Source: Acidilobaceae archaeon (lineage in GTDB: Archaea > Thermoproteota > Thermoprotei_A > Sulfolobales > Acidilobaceae). From it: 6,095 nt of DNA. Shown one piece after another: positions 1-4,771 of the stretch; position 1 is the stretch's first letter; every line of letters starts with the position of its first letter. The notes beneath the pieces are model-generated. The model was not told the origin of the DNA. It searched no databases and worked only from the letters and a program-made list of their open reading frames with translations. The DNA lies in NCBI GenBank assembly GCA_026985385.1, contig JALSQM010000155.1:1-6095 (forward strand). Reading direction: 5' to 3'. Position numbers and translations under genes: made by a program.

Positions 1-1365
1 TGGTAGGAGGTGGTCCAAGTGCATCTCGCCAGCCCTAACCGCGACCTCGACTCCAAGCTCCTTGTCGAGCCTCCACTCAACGTTGCCTCTGACGGCTTCT
101 AGCATGAGCTTCTTAGATATCTCGGGCGTGACCTTGCGGTCCCTCACATAGCCAGTGTTCATAACGTAGACCTCTAGGCCTAGCCTGTCGACGAGGTCCA
201 TTATGAGGTAGCCGCTCCTCCACTTGGGCTCCATCATGAATGGGTCAAAGCCGGGAACCCTAACGGGCTCCGGCTTCCCGGCCTCGGCGCTCGTCCTGAA
301 GCTCTCCCCGAGCATGAAGTACGCCGCCGCCTGCTCGGGGCTCGTGAGCCTCGCCAGGGGCGGCATCTCCGGGCGCCTCGTGAGGAAGAAGAGCGCGTGG
401 ACCCTGTCGAGGTCTATCCTCCCATCGGCTAGGGGTATCGCCTCCCTTATCGCCAGCGCCCTAGCATTGGGGGTTATACTTAGATCCGAGAAGTCGGGGG
501 TTCCATCCTCTTTTACCACGACGTTCTCCAGCACGGCGTCTTGATGGGTTACAGCGGGGTAGAGCGCCGGGAGCTCGGGCACGCTATCGGTCTTCGGGTA
601 TAGGTTGAACTCGGTTCCATGAGCCCTACCGTCGGGTGTGAGTATCACTATATCGTCCTGGCGGAGGACGGCTTTCTCGGGGTGCCTGAGCCCGTGGCTC
701 TCCAGGGTCAGGGTGGTCTTACCCGTGCCGCTCAAGCCGAATACGAGGACCCCGACCTCCCTCAAGACGCCGTTGGAGCGGACCCTATAGAGCTTGCTGC
801 CAGCGTGGAGGCCGGGGCTGTAGTAGTTGTCCCTCGAGAGGTTCATGGCGAGCCTCAGGAAGCTCATCTTCAGCTCCCCATAGTAGTCGGAGCCCAGTAT
901 CAGAGTGGTTGCGGTCCTCCTCTCTATCAGTATCCAGGTCTCACCCCAGCTGGGGGCGTCTATAGTGACTATATCGGGGGATCCACCCTCACGCTCGCAT
1001 GGGAAGAAGTTCAGGTGAGCCATGAGTGCTAGGTGGGGGTAGCTCTTCTCGATGAACCCCAGTATTCGGAACCTGTGACTACCAGCCCCTATACACCTCT
1101 CCACGGCGTAGTAGCTACGCTTTAGGAGCCAGTCAAAGGCCTTGTCCGCTATGCTGTAGGCCTCGTCGCTTCCATCACCTATTATCCTAGTCCTAGAGGG
1201 CATTCGAGCCCTTGCCTTCCGCGAGACTACTACTATAGCGCCGCTCCTCGTGCGCCTAGCGTAGCGCAGTGCCTCCTCGCGCAGGCGGGCGGGGGAGGGA
1301 TCCCACTCAACGTCAGCCTGACTCTCTATGTCGCCGGCGAGCCCCCAGAGACTAGCTCTCTTCAT
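1..1365 (-). CDS. pckA: Phosphoenolpyruvate carboxykinase (ATP), divergent archaeal type; 3' end outside window
   Basis: Converts oxaloacetate plus ATP to phosphoenolpyruvate, CO2 and ADP in the cytoplasm, the entry step of gluconeogenesis. The translated minus strand gives 455 residues with no stop before the window edge; ATP-type enzymes are about 500-540 residues, so roughly the last 50 are missing. Visible family landmarks: YYGELK at 161-166 (metal-binding Lys), LHAGS at 186-190 (metal-binding His), the P-loop GLSGTGKTT at 210-218, acidic pair D237-D238 (kinase-2), DAVLENVVVKEDGTPDF at 276-292 (very close to the bacterial segment), NAR at 300-302 (substrate Arg), and VMNTG further on. The usual EGGCYAKT motif is degenerate (EFNLYPKT, 252-259). 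Start: the ATG at 1363-1365 follows two in-frame TAG codons and is preceded by AGGAGTTG seven bases upstream. It lies 87 nt downstream of mannosyl-3-phosphoglycerate synthase on the same strand. Identity as ATP-PEPCK family is secure; the GTP-dependent family is unrelated to this P-loop layout. Confidence 0.93.
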   Translation of the reverse strand, partial: MKRASLWGLAGDIESQADVEWDPSPARLREEALRYARRTRSGAIVVVSRKARARMPSRTRIIGDGSDEAYSIADKAFDWLLKRSYYAVERCIGAGSHRFRILGFIEKSYPHLALMAHLNFFPCEREGGSPDIVTIDAPSWGETWILIERRTATTLILGSDYYGELKMSFLRLAMNLSRDNYYSPGLHAGSKLYRVRSNGVLREVGVLVFGLSGTGKTTLTLESHGLRHPEKAVLRQDDIVILTPDGRAHGTEFNLYPKTDSVPELPALYPAVTHQDAVLENVVVKEDGTPDFSDLSITPNARALAIREAIPLADGRIDLDRVHALFFLTRRPEMPPLARLTSPEQAAAYFMLGESFRTSAEAGKPEPVRVPGFDPFMMEPKWRSGYLIMDLVDRLGLEVYVMNTGYVRDRKVTPEISKKLMLEAVRGNVEWRLDKELGVEVAVRAGEMHLDHLLP

Positions 1366-1372
1366 GGCCCTG

Positions 1373-1380
1373 CAACTCCT
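1373..1380 (-). promoter_or_regulatory. Shine-Dalgarno site of the PEP carboxykinase gene
   Basis: AGGAGTTG on the minus strand matches seven of eight bases of the AGGAGGTG consensus complementary to the archaeal 16S 3' tail and sits seven bases before the ATG at 1365. It supports that start, which is in any case the only one because two TAG codons lie in frame just upstream. Confidence 0.6.
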
Positions 1381-1403
1381 CTACTAGTCCCTCCACCAAC
1401 TAG

Positions 1404-1420
1404 GGTTTTTGGGCTTTACA
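1404..1420 (-). promoter_or_regulatory. Possible weak promoter for PEP carboxykinase
   Basis: Within the 87-nt gap after the upstream synthase gene, the only A-rich stretch on the minus strand is TGTAAAGCCCAAAAACCC, about 40-55 bases before the ATG. If the AAAAA core acts as a TATA element, transcription would begin some 15-20 bases before the ATG and still include the SD site. It is a poor match to a canonical TATA box, so read-through from the upstream gene is equally possible. Confidence 0.25.
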
Positions 1421-1452
1421 GGCTGTGAGGCCCCTAAGTAGGCGGGGATTCT

Positions 1453-2619
1453 CTAGGCTGATATGAAGGCGTCCCTACTAATTGCTATGTACTCCTCGAA
1501 TACCCTGCGGGGCGGCTCGCTGCCCGGGGGCGGGTAGACGCGGGGCCTGGGGGGCTCGCCCTCGTAGCCGTAGTCCTCAAGGAGGTTCCGGATTCTCTTC
1601 CTGACCGGCTCCGCCCCCAGCTTGGAGTGGTATATCACCCCCATACTCGAGGCTATCATATCCAGTATGTGCTCGTCGCCCCTCTCAGCGTGTATGTGAG
1701 GGTTCCTAGTCTCTATCTGGTATATCGTAACACCCGCCGGGGTGAAGGGGCATGCCTCCTCCTCGAGCCAGCATCTCTCGAAGAGCCATATGAGCTGGTA
1801 GGGCTCTATAGCGAAGCTCCCGGCCCACTCCATACCTAGGGCGAGTCCTATGCTCATGGCGTGCTCGCCGCTGTTGGCGGTCTTCACTATGTCCGTCTCT
1901 ATCCTCCTGGCGACGGATAGCGCGTAGTTTAGCATTGAGTTCGTGTGCATGGAGACCCTCCCTCTTCTCCTGAAGTATATCTCACCGCTAACCTCTAGCT
2001 TGGCCTTGAAGGGCCACTTTATCCTAACCATTACCTCGCCCTCATCGGCTAGGCTGAAGCCCGTTATGTAGGCCCAGGCGTACTCAGCAACTGCTCCGGG
2101 GACGTAGTTGTCGCTATCGACGAATGCAACATACTTGCCTCCTAATGCTGCAGCCGCTATAACCCCGAGGATCATGCCCTCCCCCTTACCCCTCCTCACC
2201 ATACCCTCATCGTCGAGGAGTGGCTCGAGCTTCGTGCCAGAGAGCACCGTGCCCCAGGCCTTGTCCCTCTGGTTTATGACGACTATCTTCCTATCAGCCG
2301 TCCTCGAGAGCAGCTTCGCGAGGCTGACCTCGTCGGAGTAGCGGTCCACGGGGCTCCTACTCGAGGCCGAGACTATCACCACCCAGCTCCCCTGGGGGAT
2401 CCCGGAGATCACCCCCTCAAGCGTGAAGAGATCCTCATCCTTAACCGGTACCACGAACACGGTCTCCCTAGCCAGCCTCTCAGCCCTCTCCAAGCCAGCG
2501 TAGTAGAGGGTTCCATCCCCACCCTCGAACCCCAGACCGTTAAGGCTAACAACCCTCACGACATCGTATAGCCTGACTGCTCCATACCTCTCTATCCTCC
2601 TAGGATGCTCCACAAGCAT
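1453..2619 (-). CDS. mpgS: Mannosyl-3-phosphoglycerate synthase (GT55 family)
   Basis: Transfers mannose from GDP-mannose to 3-phosphoglycerate, giving mannosyl-3-phosphoglycerate, the precursor of the compatible solute mannosylglycerate; a soluble, metal-dependent cytoplasmic enzyme. The 388-residue product has the family's usual length (about 390) and is recognisable throughout. Positions below are counted from the chosen ATG: RYGAVRLYDVVRVV near the N-terminus (11-24), VFVVPVKDE (55-63), RGKGEGM (143-149), the DxD metal/nucleotide-sugar motif VDSDNYVPGAV (167-177), NSGEHAMS (249-256), QIETRNPHIH (301-310, with the H-x-H expected near the metal) and IYHSKL (329-334). The C-terminal 35 residues are proline-rich. 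Start: an open frame continues to GTG codons at 2631 and 2628, but these lie in a GGTGGAGG SD sequence; the ATG at 2617-2619 is six bases after its GGTG core and gives MLVEHP, resembling characterised homologues that begin near MLLEAP. No mannosyl-3-phosphoglycerate phosphatase gene or fused phosphatase domain is visible here. Confidence 0.95.
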   Translation of the reverse strand: MLVEHPRRIERYGAVRLYDVVRVVSLNGLGFEGGDGTLYYAGLERAERLARETVFVVPVKDEDLFTLEGVISGIPQGSWVVIVSASSRSPVDRYSDEVSLAKLLSRTADRKIVVINQRDKAWGTVLSGTKLEPLLDDEGMVRRGKGEGMILGVIAAAALGGKYVAFVDSDNYVPGAVAEYAWAYITGFSLADEGEVMVRIKWPFKAKLEVSGEIYFRRRGRVSMHTNSMLNYALSVARRIETDIVKTANSGEHAMSIGLALGMEWAGSFAIEPYQLIWLFERCWLEEEACPFTPAGVTIYQIETRNPHIHAERGDEHILDMIASSMGVIYHSKLGAEPVRKRIRNLLEDYGYEGEPPRPRVYPPPGSEPPRRVFEEYIAISRDAFISA

Positions 2620-2621
2620 AG

Positions 2622-2629
2622 CCTCCACC
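2622..2629 (-). promoter_or_regulatory. Shine-Dalgarno site deciding the mpgS start
   Basis: GGTGGAGG on the minus strand ends two bases before the ATG at 2619, and its GGTG core lies six bases from that ATG. It overlaps the two alternative GTG codons at 2631 and 2628, which makes them unlikely starts because neither has an SD of its own. Confidence 0.5.
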
Positions 2630-2677
2630 ACACATATCGAAGCCCCGAGCCTCCCCGAAGAGGGGGGCCAGCGAGAG

Positions 2678-2686
2678 AAATTAAAC
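2678..2686 (+). promoter_or_regulatory. TATA element of tRNA-Ala, possibly shared with divergent mpgS
   Basis: AAATTAAAC is the only A/T-rich stretch between the divergent mpgS and tRNA genes. In the plus direction a purine-rich GCGAGAG precedes it, as expected of a TFB-recognition element, and a start about 26 bases after its centre (around 2708) would leave a leader of about nine bases before the mature tRNA at 2717. In the minus direction it reads GTTTAATTT, and a start near 2656 would give mpgS a leader of about 37 bases. The plus-strand assignment is better supported; bidirectional use is inference. Confidence 0.6.
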
Positions 2687-2716
2687 CCCGCAGGAGCACC
2701 CCCTCAACAGCCGGGT

Positions 2717-2793
2717 GGGCCGGTAGCTCAGCCTGGAAGAGCGCCCGGCTTGCACCCGGGAGGCCCCGGGTTCAAATCCCGGCCGGTCCACCA
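2717..2793 (+). tRNA. tRNA-Ala (anticodon UGC), CCA encoded, no intron
   Basis: The full cloverleaf folds by eye. The acceptor stem pairs GGGCCGG (2717-2723) with CCGGTCC (2783-2789), including a G3:U70 wobble, the main alanine identity element. The D stem pairs GCTC with GAGC (2726-2729/2739-2742). The anticodon stem CCCGG/CCGGG (2744-2748/2756-2760) closes the loop CTTGCAC with anticodon TGC at 2751-2753. The variable loop is five bases. The T stem CCGGG/CCCGG (2766-2770/2778-2782) holds the loop TTCAAAT. Discriminator A is at 2790 and an encoded CCA at 2791-2793. There is no intron at the usual archaeal position 37/38. It reads GCA codons, and other GCN codons by wobble, in translation. 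Confidence 0.98.
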
Positions 2794-2885
2794 CATAGTC
2801 GCCCCCACCCACTCCTAGGGGTGCAATCCCCCAGTAATCAGCCGCCTCCCCCAGCGCTCAGGGGTCTCCTAGGCATCGGGCGCTC
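2794..2885. other. Convergent intergenic spacer, nothing identified
   Basis: This 92-nt stretch separates the 3' end of tRNA-Ala from the stop codon of the convergently read MNT gene. It contains a short GGGG/CCCC potential stem near 2817-2833 and two copies each of CTCCTAGG and TCCCCCAG. There is no T-tract on the plus strand, so no terminator is claimed for the tRNA. Confidence 0.5.
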
Positions 2886-3317
2886 TCAACGATCGGGTTC
2901 CCCGGGCACTACTATGCTGGTTCTGGTTCTGCGGAGGCCTAGCCTCTTCAGCCTCCTATACTCCTCGAGGAGCCTCTCGAAGCCCCTACCCTTATAGAGT
3001 ACTACCCCCTCCTCGATTGCGTCGACGATCGTGGGACTCCCCCTCCTAAGCATCTCTAGCGCCTCCCCGAGCGTGTAGGGGTGCGGCTCTATGGGCAGTC
3101 TCGTGTCGCCTATTGTTTCAAGTATGAGGGCTATCCTCTCGAGGTAGGGGACCTCGAACTCGGCTATTATCAGTAGATCGTAGTCGCTCCAGGGCCCCCA
3201 GTCGCCCCGGGCTCTAGAGCCGAAGAGCACAACTGCGACAGGGTTCAGGCTCCTCACGAGCCTCTCAACGACTGCTGCAAGCTCTCTACCCGCGCTCTCC
3301 GATCTCCCGCCTCGCAT
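2886..3317 (-). CDS. MNT-type minimal nucleotidyltransferase, antitoxin of HEPN-MNT pair
   Basis: A small DNA polymerase beta-like nucleotidyltransferase domain of 143 residues. The signature GSRARG at 33-38 followed by SDYDLLI at 44-50 supplies the G-S pair and two metal-binding aspartates (D45, D47); the third acidic position is probably E77 in the strand LPIEP, where many relatives have Asp. The C-terminal 30 residues are rich in Arg and Lys. In characterised HEPN-MNT modules (for example MntA-HepT of Shewanella) the MNT protein adds AMP to its HEPN partner and so neutralises it; that role here is inferred from family and neighbourhood. The ATG at 3315-3317 is preceded by GAGGGGGTG, whose GGTG core lies seven bases upstream inside the end of the HEPN gene. 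The two reading frames overlap by 32 nt, which points to translational coupling. A stand-alone nucleotidyltransferase role cannot be excluded. Confidence 0.9.
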   Translation of the reverse strand: MRGGRSESAGRELAAVVERLVRSLNPVAVVLFGSRARGDWGPWSDYDLLIIAEFEVPYLERIALILETIGDTRLPIEPHPYTLGEALEMLRRGSPTIVDAIEEGVVLYKGRGFERLLEEYRRLKRLGLRRTRTSIVVPGEPDR

Positions 3318-3690
3318 ACTCGACCACCCCCTCGGCCGCCTCTAGGGCCCTACGTGCCGCGGCCTCATCGTAGGCCTCGTGAGGCGTCCCCGCGGGGTGG
3401 GCATTCGGGTACCTAGAGGGTATGTAGTGCCTATCCAACTCCCTAGCAAGGCTTAACAGGTGCTCGGAAGGCTCCAGGCCCCTCCTCTCGAAGTACCTCT
3501 CCAGGAGAATCCTCACGCTATGCCCCCAAGGGGCCCCGTTGGCGCTGTAGAGGAGTGCTTCAGCTGCCTTCTCCCCGGCCTGGTGGGCGTAGAATACTGC
3601 CGCGTTGTACCTGCGCTCCCTGTAGAGTATCCTCGCCGTCTCGAGGTCCCAGAGGGCCTCACTAAGCCATCGCCTCGCCTCCCCCCTCAA
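3286..3690 (-). CDS. HEPN domain protein, putative RNase toxin of HEPN-MNT pair
   Basis: A 134-residue, mostly helical HEPN domain protein. Residues are numbered from the upstream GTG at 3699; subtract three for the chosen start. The N-terminal EARRWLSEALWDLETARIL and the core AAVFYAHQAGEKAAEALL (33-50) are typical of archaeal HEPN proteins, as is LDRHYIPSRYPNAHPAGTP (88-106) followed by a final helix. R86 and H91 fit the R-x4-6-H motif associated with RNase activity in HEPN toxins, and Y92 follows directly. Start: GTG at 3697-3699 is possible but lies inside AGGCGGTGA, an eight-of-nine match to the SD consensus. TTG at 3688-3690, six bases after its GGTG core, is better placed and starts the protein at LRGEARRWL, like relatives. 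The gene precedes and overlaps the MNT gene by 32 nt. Toxin activity is inferred from family; some archaeal HEPN-MNT pairs have no demonstrated toxicity. Confidence 0.88.
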   Translation of the reverse strand: MRGEARRWLSEALWDLETARILYRERRYNAAVFYAHQAGEKAAEALLYSANGAPWGHSVRILLERYFERRGLEPSEHLLSLARELDRHYIPSRYPNAHPAGTPHEAYDEAAARRALEAAEGVVEYARREIGERG

Positions 3691-3695
3691 GGTAT

Positions 3696-3704
3696 TCACC
3701 GCCT
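3696..3704 (-). promoter_or_regulatory. Shine-Dalgarno site deciding the HEPN start
   Basis: AGGCGGTGA on the minus strand matches AGGAGGTGA at eight of nine positions. It contains the alternative GTG codon at 3697-3699 and is followed by ATACC and then TTG at 3690, giving six bases from the GGTG core to the start codon, the same spacing as in two other genes of this window. Confidence 0.55.
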
Positions 3705-3726
3705 AAGAGGGGCCTCCCACGGTAGA

Positions 3727-3748
3727 CGCCTGAGAGCACAGTCAGGCG
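3727..3748. repeat. Perfect 7-bp inverted repeat in the divergent HEPN/Memo intergenic region
   Basis: CGCCTGA at 3727-3733 and its exact complement TCAGGCG at 3742-3748 are separated by eight bases; the arms extend by one mismatch and one further match on the outside (3725-3750). It lies 28-58 bases upstream of the HEPN start region and about 80 bases before the Memo start. It could be an operator for a dimeric regulator, with arm centres about 15 bp apart, or a hairpin in the HEPN leader RNA. Which of these applies is not shown by the sequence. Confidence 0.5.
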
Positions 3749-3778
3749 CCTCCCTGGGGCAGAACGTTGGGTTCTAGC

Positions 3779-3792
3779 AGTAATAGCTTAAG
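3779..3792 (+). promoter_or_regulatory. TATA-like element for the Memo gene
   Basis: AGTAATAGCTTAAG is the only A/T-rich stretch between the divergent HEPN and Memo genes. A start about 26 bases downstream of its centre falls near 3810-3816, just before the SD site at 3816-3823, so the Memo transcript would have a very short leader. No comparable element exists closer to the HEPN gene, so this element might also serve that gene on the other strand with a leader of about 70 bases. Confidence 0.45.
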
Positions 3793-3815
3793 GAGCCCCG
3801 GTAGCCCGTTAGTAC

Positions 3816-3823
3816 GAGGGTGA
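3816..3823 (+). promoter_or_regulatory. Shine-Dalgarno site deciding the Memo start
   Basis: GAGGGTGA includes the alternative GTG codon at 3820-3822 and is followed by CAGGC and TTG at 3829-3831. The distance from the GGTG core to TTG is six bases, identical to the HEPN gene, which favours TTG as the start. Confidence 0.5.
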
Positions 3824-3828
3824 CAGGC

Positions 3829-4701
3829 TTGCCCGCTATAGTTAAGAGGAGGCCCGCGGTCGCCGGCTACTTCTACCCGGCAGACCCGGATGAGCTTAGG
3901 GAGATGATAGAGTGGGCGTTCAAGCACCCGCTGGGGCCCGGTGGGCTGCCTGGCGAGGTCGGGTCTCTGGGCAGGGCTAGCGTTGGCTTCGTGGCCCCCC
4001 ACGCTGGCTACATGTACAGCGGCCCTGTAGCGGCTCACGCCTACTACAGGCTAGCGCTTGAGGGGCCCCCCGAGACCGTGGTCATCGCGGGCCCCAACCA
4101 TACGGGGATGGGTAGCCTCGTGAGCGTGTACAAGGAGGGTGTCTGGGAGACCCCGCTGGGCGAGGTCGAGGTTGACTCCGAGTTCGTTAAGGCTATGGTG
4201 GCTAACAGCAGGTTCCTAGACCCCGACGAGAAGGCGCACATATACGAGCACAGCGTCGAGGTGCACGTGCCGTTCCTACAGTATCTATTCGGGGATAGGT
4301 TCAAGATAGTCCCTATAGTGGTTTGGCATCAGACCCCCGAGGTCGCCGAGGACATAGCCAGGGCTGTGGCCAAGGCCGCCGAGGAGCTGGGCAGGGACGT
4401 GGTATTCATTGCGAGCAGCGACTTCACCCACTACGAGAGCCACGAGAGCGCATCCAAGAAGGACTCGATAGCGATAGAGGCGATTAAGAGGCTGGACCCC
4501 GAGGGCCTCTTCGCCGTCATAGAGAAGTACAACATAAGCATGTGCGGCCCAGCGCCGGTCGCCGCTCTCCTATACCTAGGCAGGATCCGAGGCTCCACCC
4601 ACGCCGAGCTACTGAAGTACGCCACCAGCGGGGATGTAACAGGCGATAAGTCCTCAGTGGTCGGCTACGCAGCGATAAGAGTACCCCTACCCGGCAAGTA
4701 G
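3829..4701 (+). CDS. Memo-family protein (AmmeMemoRadiSam system protein B)
   Basis: A 290-residue member of the Memo family, near the usual length of 280-300. With residues numbered from the upstream GTG at 3820 (subtract three for the TTG start), the family blocks appear in order: RRPAVAGYFYPADPDELR (10-27), APHAGYMYSGPVAAHAY (59-75, H61), GPNHTG (91-96, H94), EHSVEVHVPFLQYLF (143-157), SSDFTHYE (199-206, D201) and MCGPAPVAALL (241-251, C242). H61, H94 and C242 correspond to the metal-binding His/His/Cys set of the human protein; the fold is related to extradiol and class III dioxygenases. The biochemical role in archaea is not established, though the gene often co-occurs with AMMECR1 and a radical SAM protein; neither is in this window. 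It is soluble, with no signal peptide or membrane segment. It has its own TATA-like element and lies 70 bases before the glycosyltransferase gene. Confidence 0.94.
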   Translation: MPAIVKRRPAVAGYFYPADPDELREMIEWAFKHPLGPGGLPGEVGSLGRASVGFVAPHAGYMYSGPVAAHAYYRLALEGPPETVVIAGPNHTGMGSLVSVYKEGVWETPLGEVEVDSEFVKAMVANSRFLDPDEKAHIYEHSVEVHVPFLQYLFGDRFKIVPIVVWHQTPEVAEDIARAVAKAAEELGRDVVFIASSDFTHYESHESASKKDSIAIEAIKRLDPEGLFAVIEKYNISMCGPAPVAALLYLGRIRGSTHAELLKYATSGDVTGDKSSVVGYAAIRVPLPGK

Positions 4702-4724
4702 GGCCCCAACCACCCCGGGGATAC

Positions 4725-4733
4725 TCTAATTTG
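4725..4733 (+). promoter_or_regulatory. TATA-like element for the glycosyltransferase gene
   Basis: CTAATTTGG lies in the otherwise GC-rich 70-nt gap between the Memo and glycosyltransferase genes. A start about 26 bases after its centre falls near 4755, just ahead of the SD at 4757-4762. This suggests the glycosyltransferase has its own promoter rather than depending only on read-through from the Memo gene. Confidence 0.4.
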
Positions 4734-4756
4734 GATCGAGGGATCCCCCCGCCTTC

Positions 4757-4762
4757 GAGGTG
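4757..4762 (+). promoter_or_regulatory. Shine-Dalgarno site deciding the glycosyltransferase start
   Basis: GAGGTG overlaps the alternative GTG codon at 4760-4762 and stands nine bases before TTG at 4772-4774. That TTG gives LRVAMVSTYPP, the usual first strand of GT4 enzymes, without extra residues. Confidence 0.45.
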
Positions 4763-4771
4763 CTGGCTAGC

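Noticed and set aside
224..544. Plus-strand open frame of 106 codons near the left edge
   Set aside because: It is antisense to the clearly conserved C-terminal half of PEP carboxykinase and has Ser/Ala-rich, low-complexity content typical of a shadow frame.
619..1032. Long plus-strand open frame of 137 codons
   Set aside because: It lies opposite the PEP carboxykinase core, including its P-loop; the frame is open only because of the GC-rich codon bias of the real gene, and the peptide has no recognisable domain.
2813..2876. Short stem GGGG/CCCC and paired CTCCTAGG and TCCCCCAG copies downstream of the tRNA
   Set aside because: The stem is only about four base pairs with no T-tract, and 8-base repeats in GC-rich DNA are expected by chance; not called as terminator or repeat element.
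2605..2997. Plus-strand open frame spanning the tRNA region
   Set aside because: It runs through the tRNA-Ala gene and both flanking genes in antisense; it cannot be a real gene.
3742..4038. Minus-strand frame covering the HEPN/Memo intergenic region
   Set aside because: Most of it is opposite the Memo N-terminus, it has no SD and its peptide matches nothing recognisable; the intergenic part carries promoter-like elements instead.
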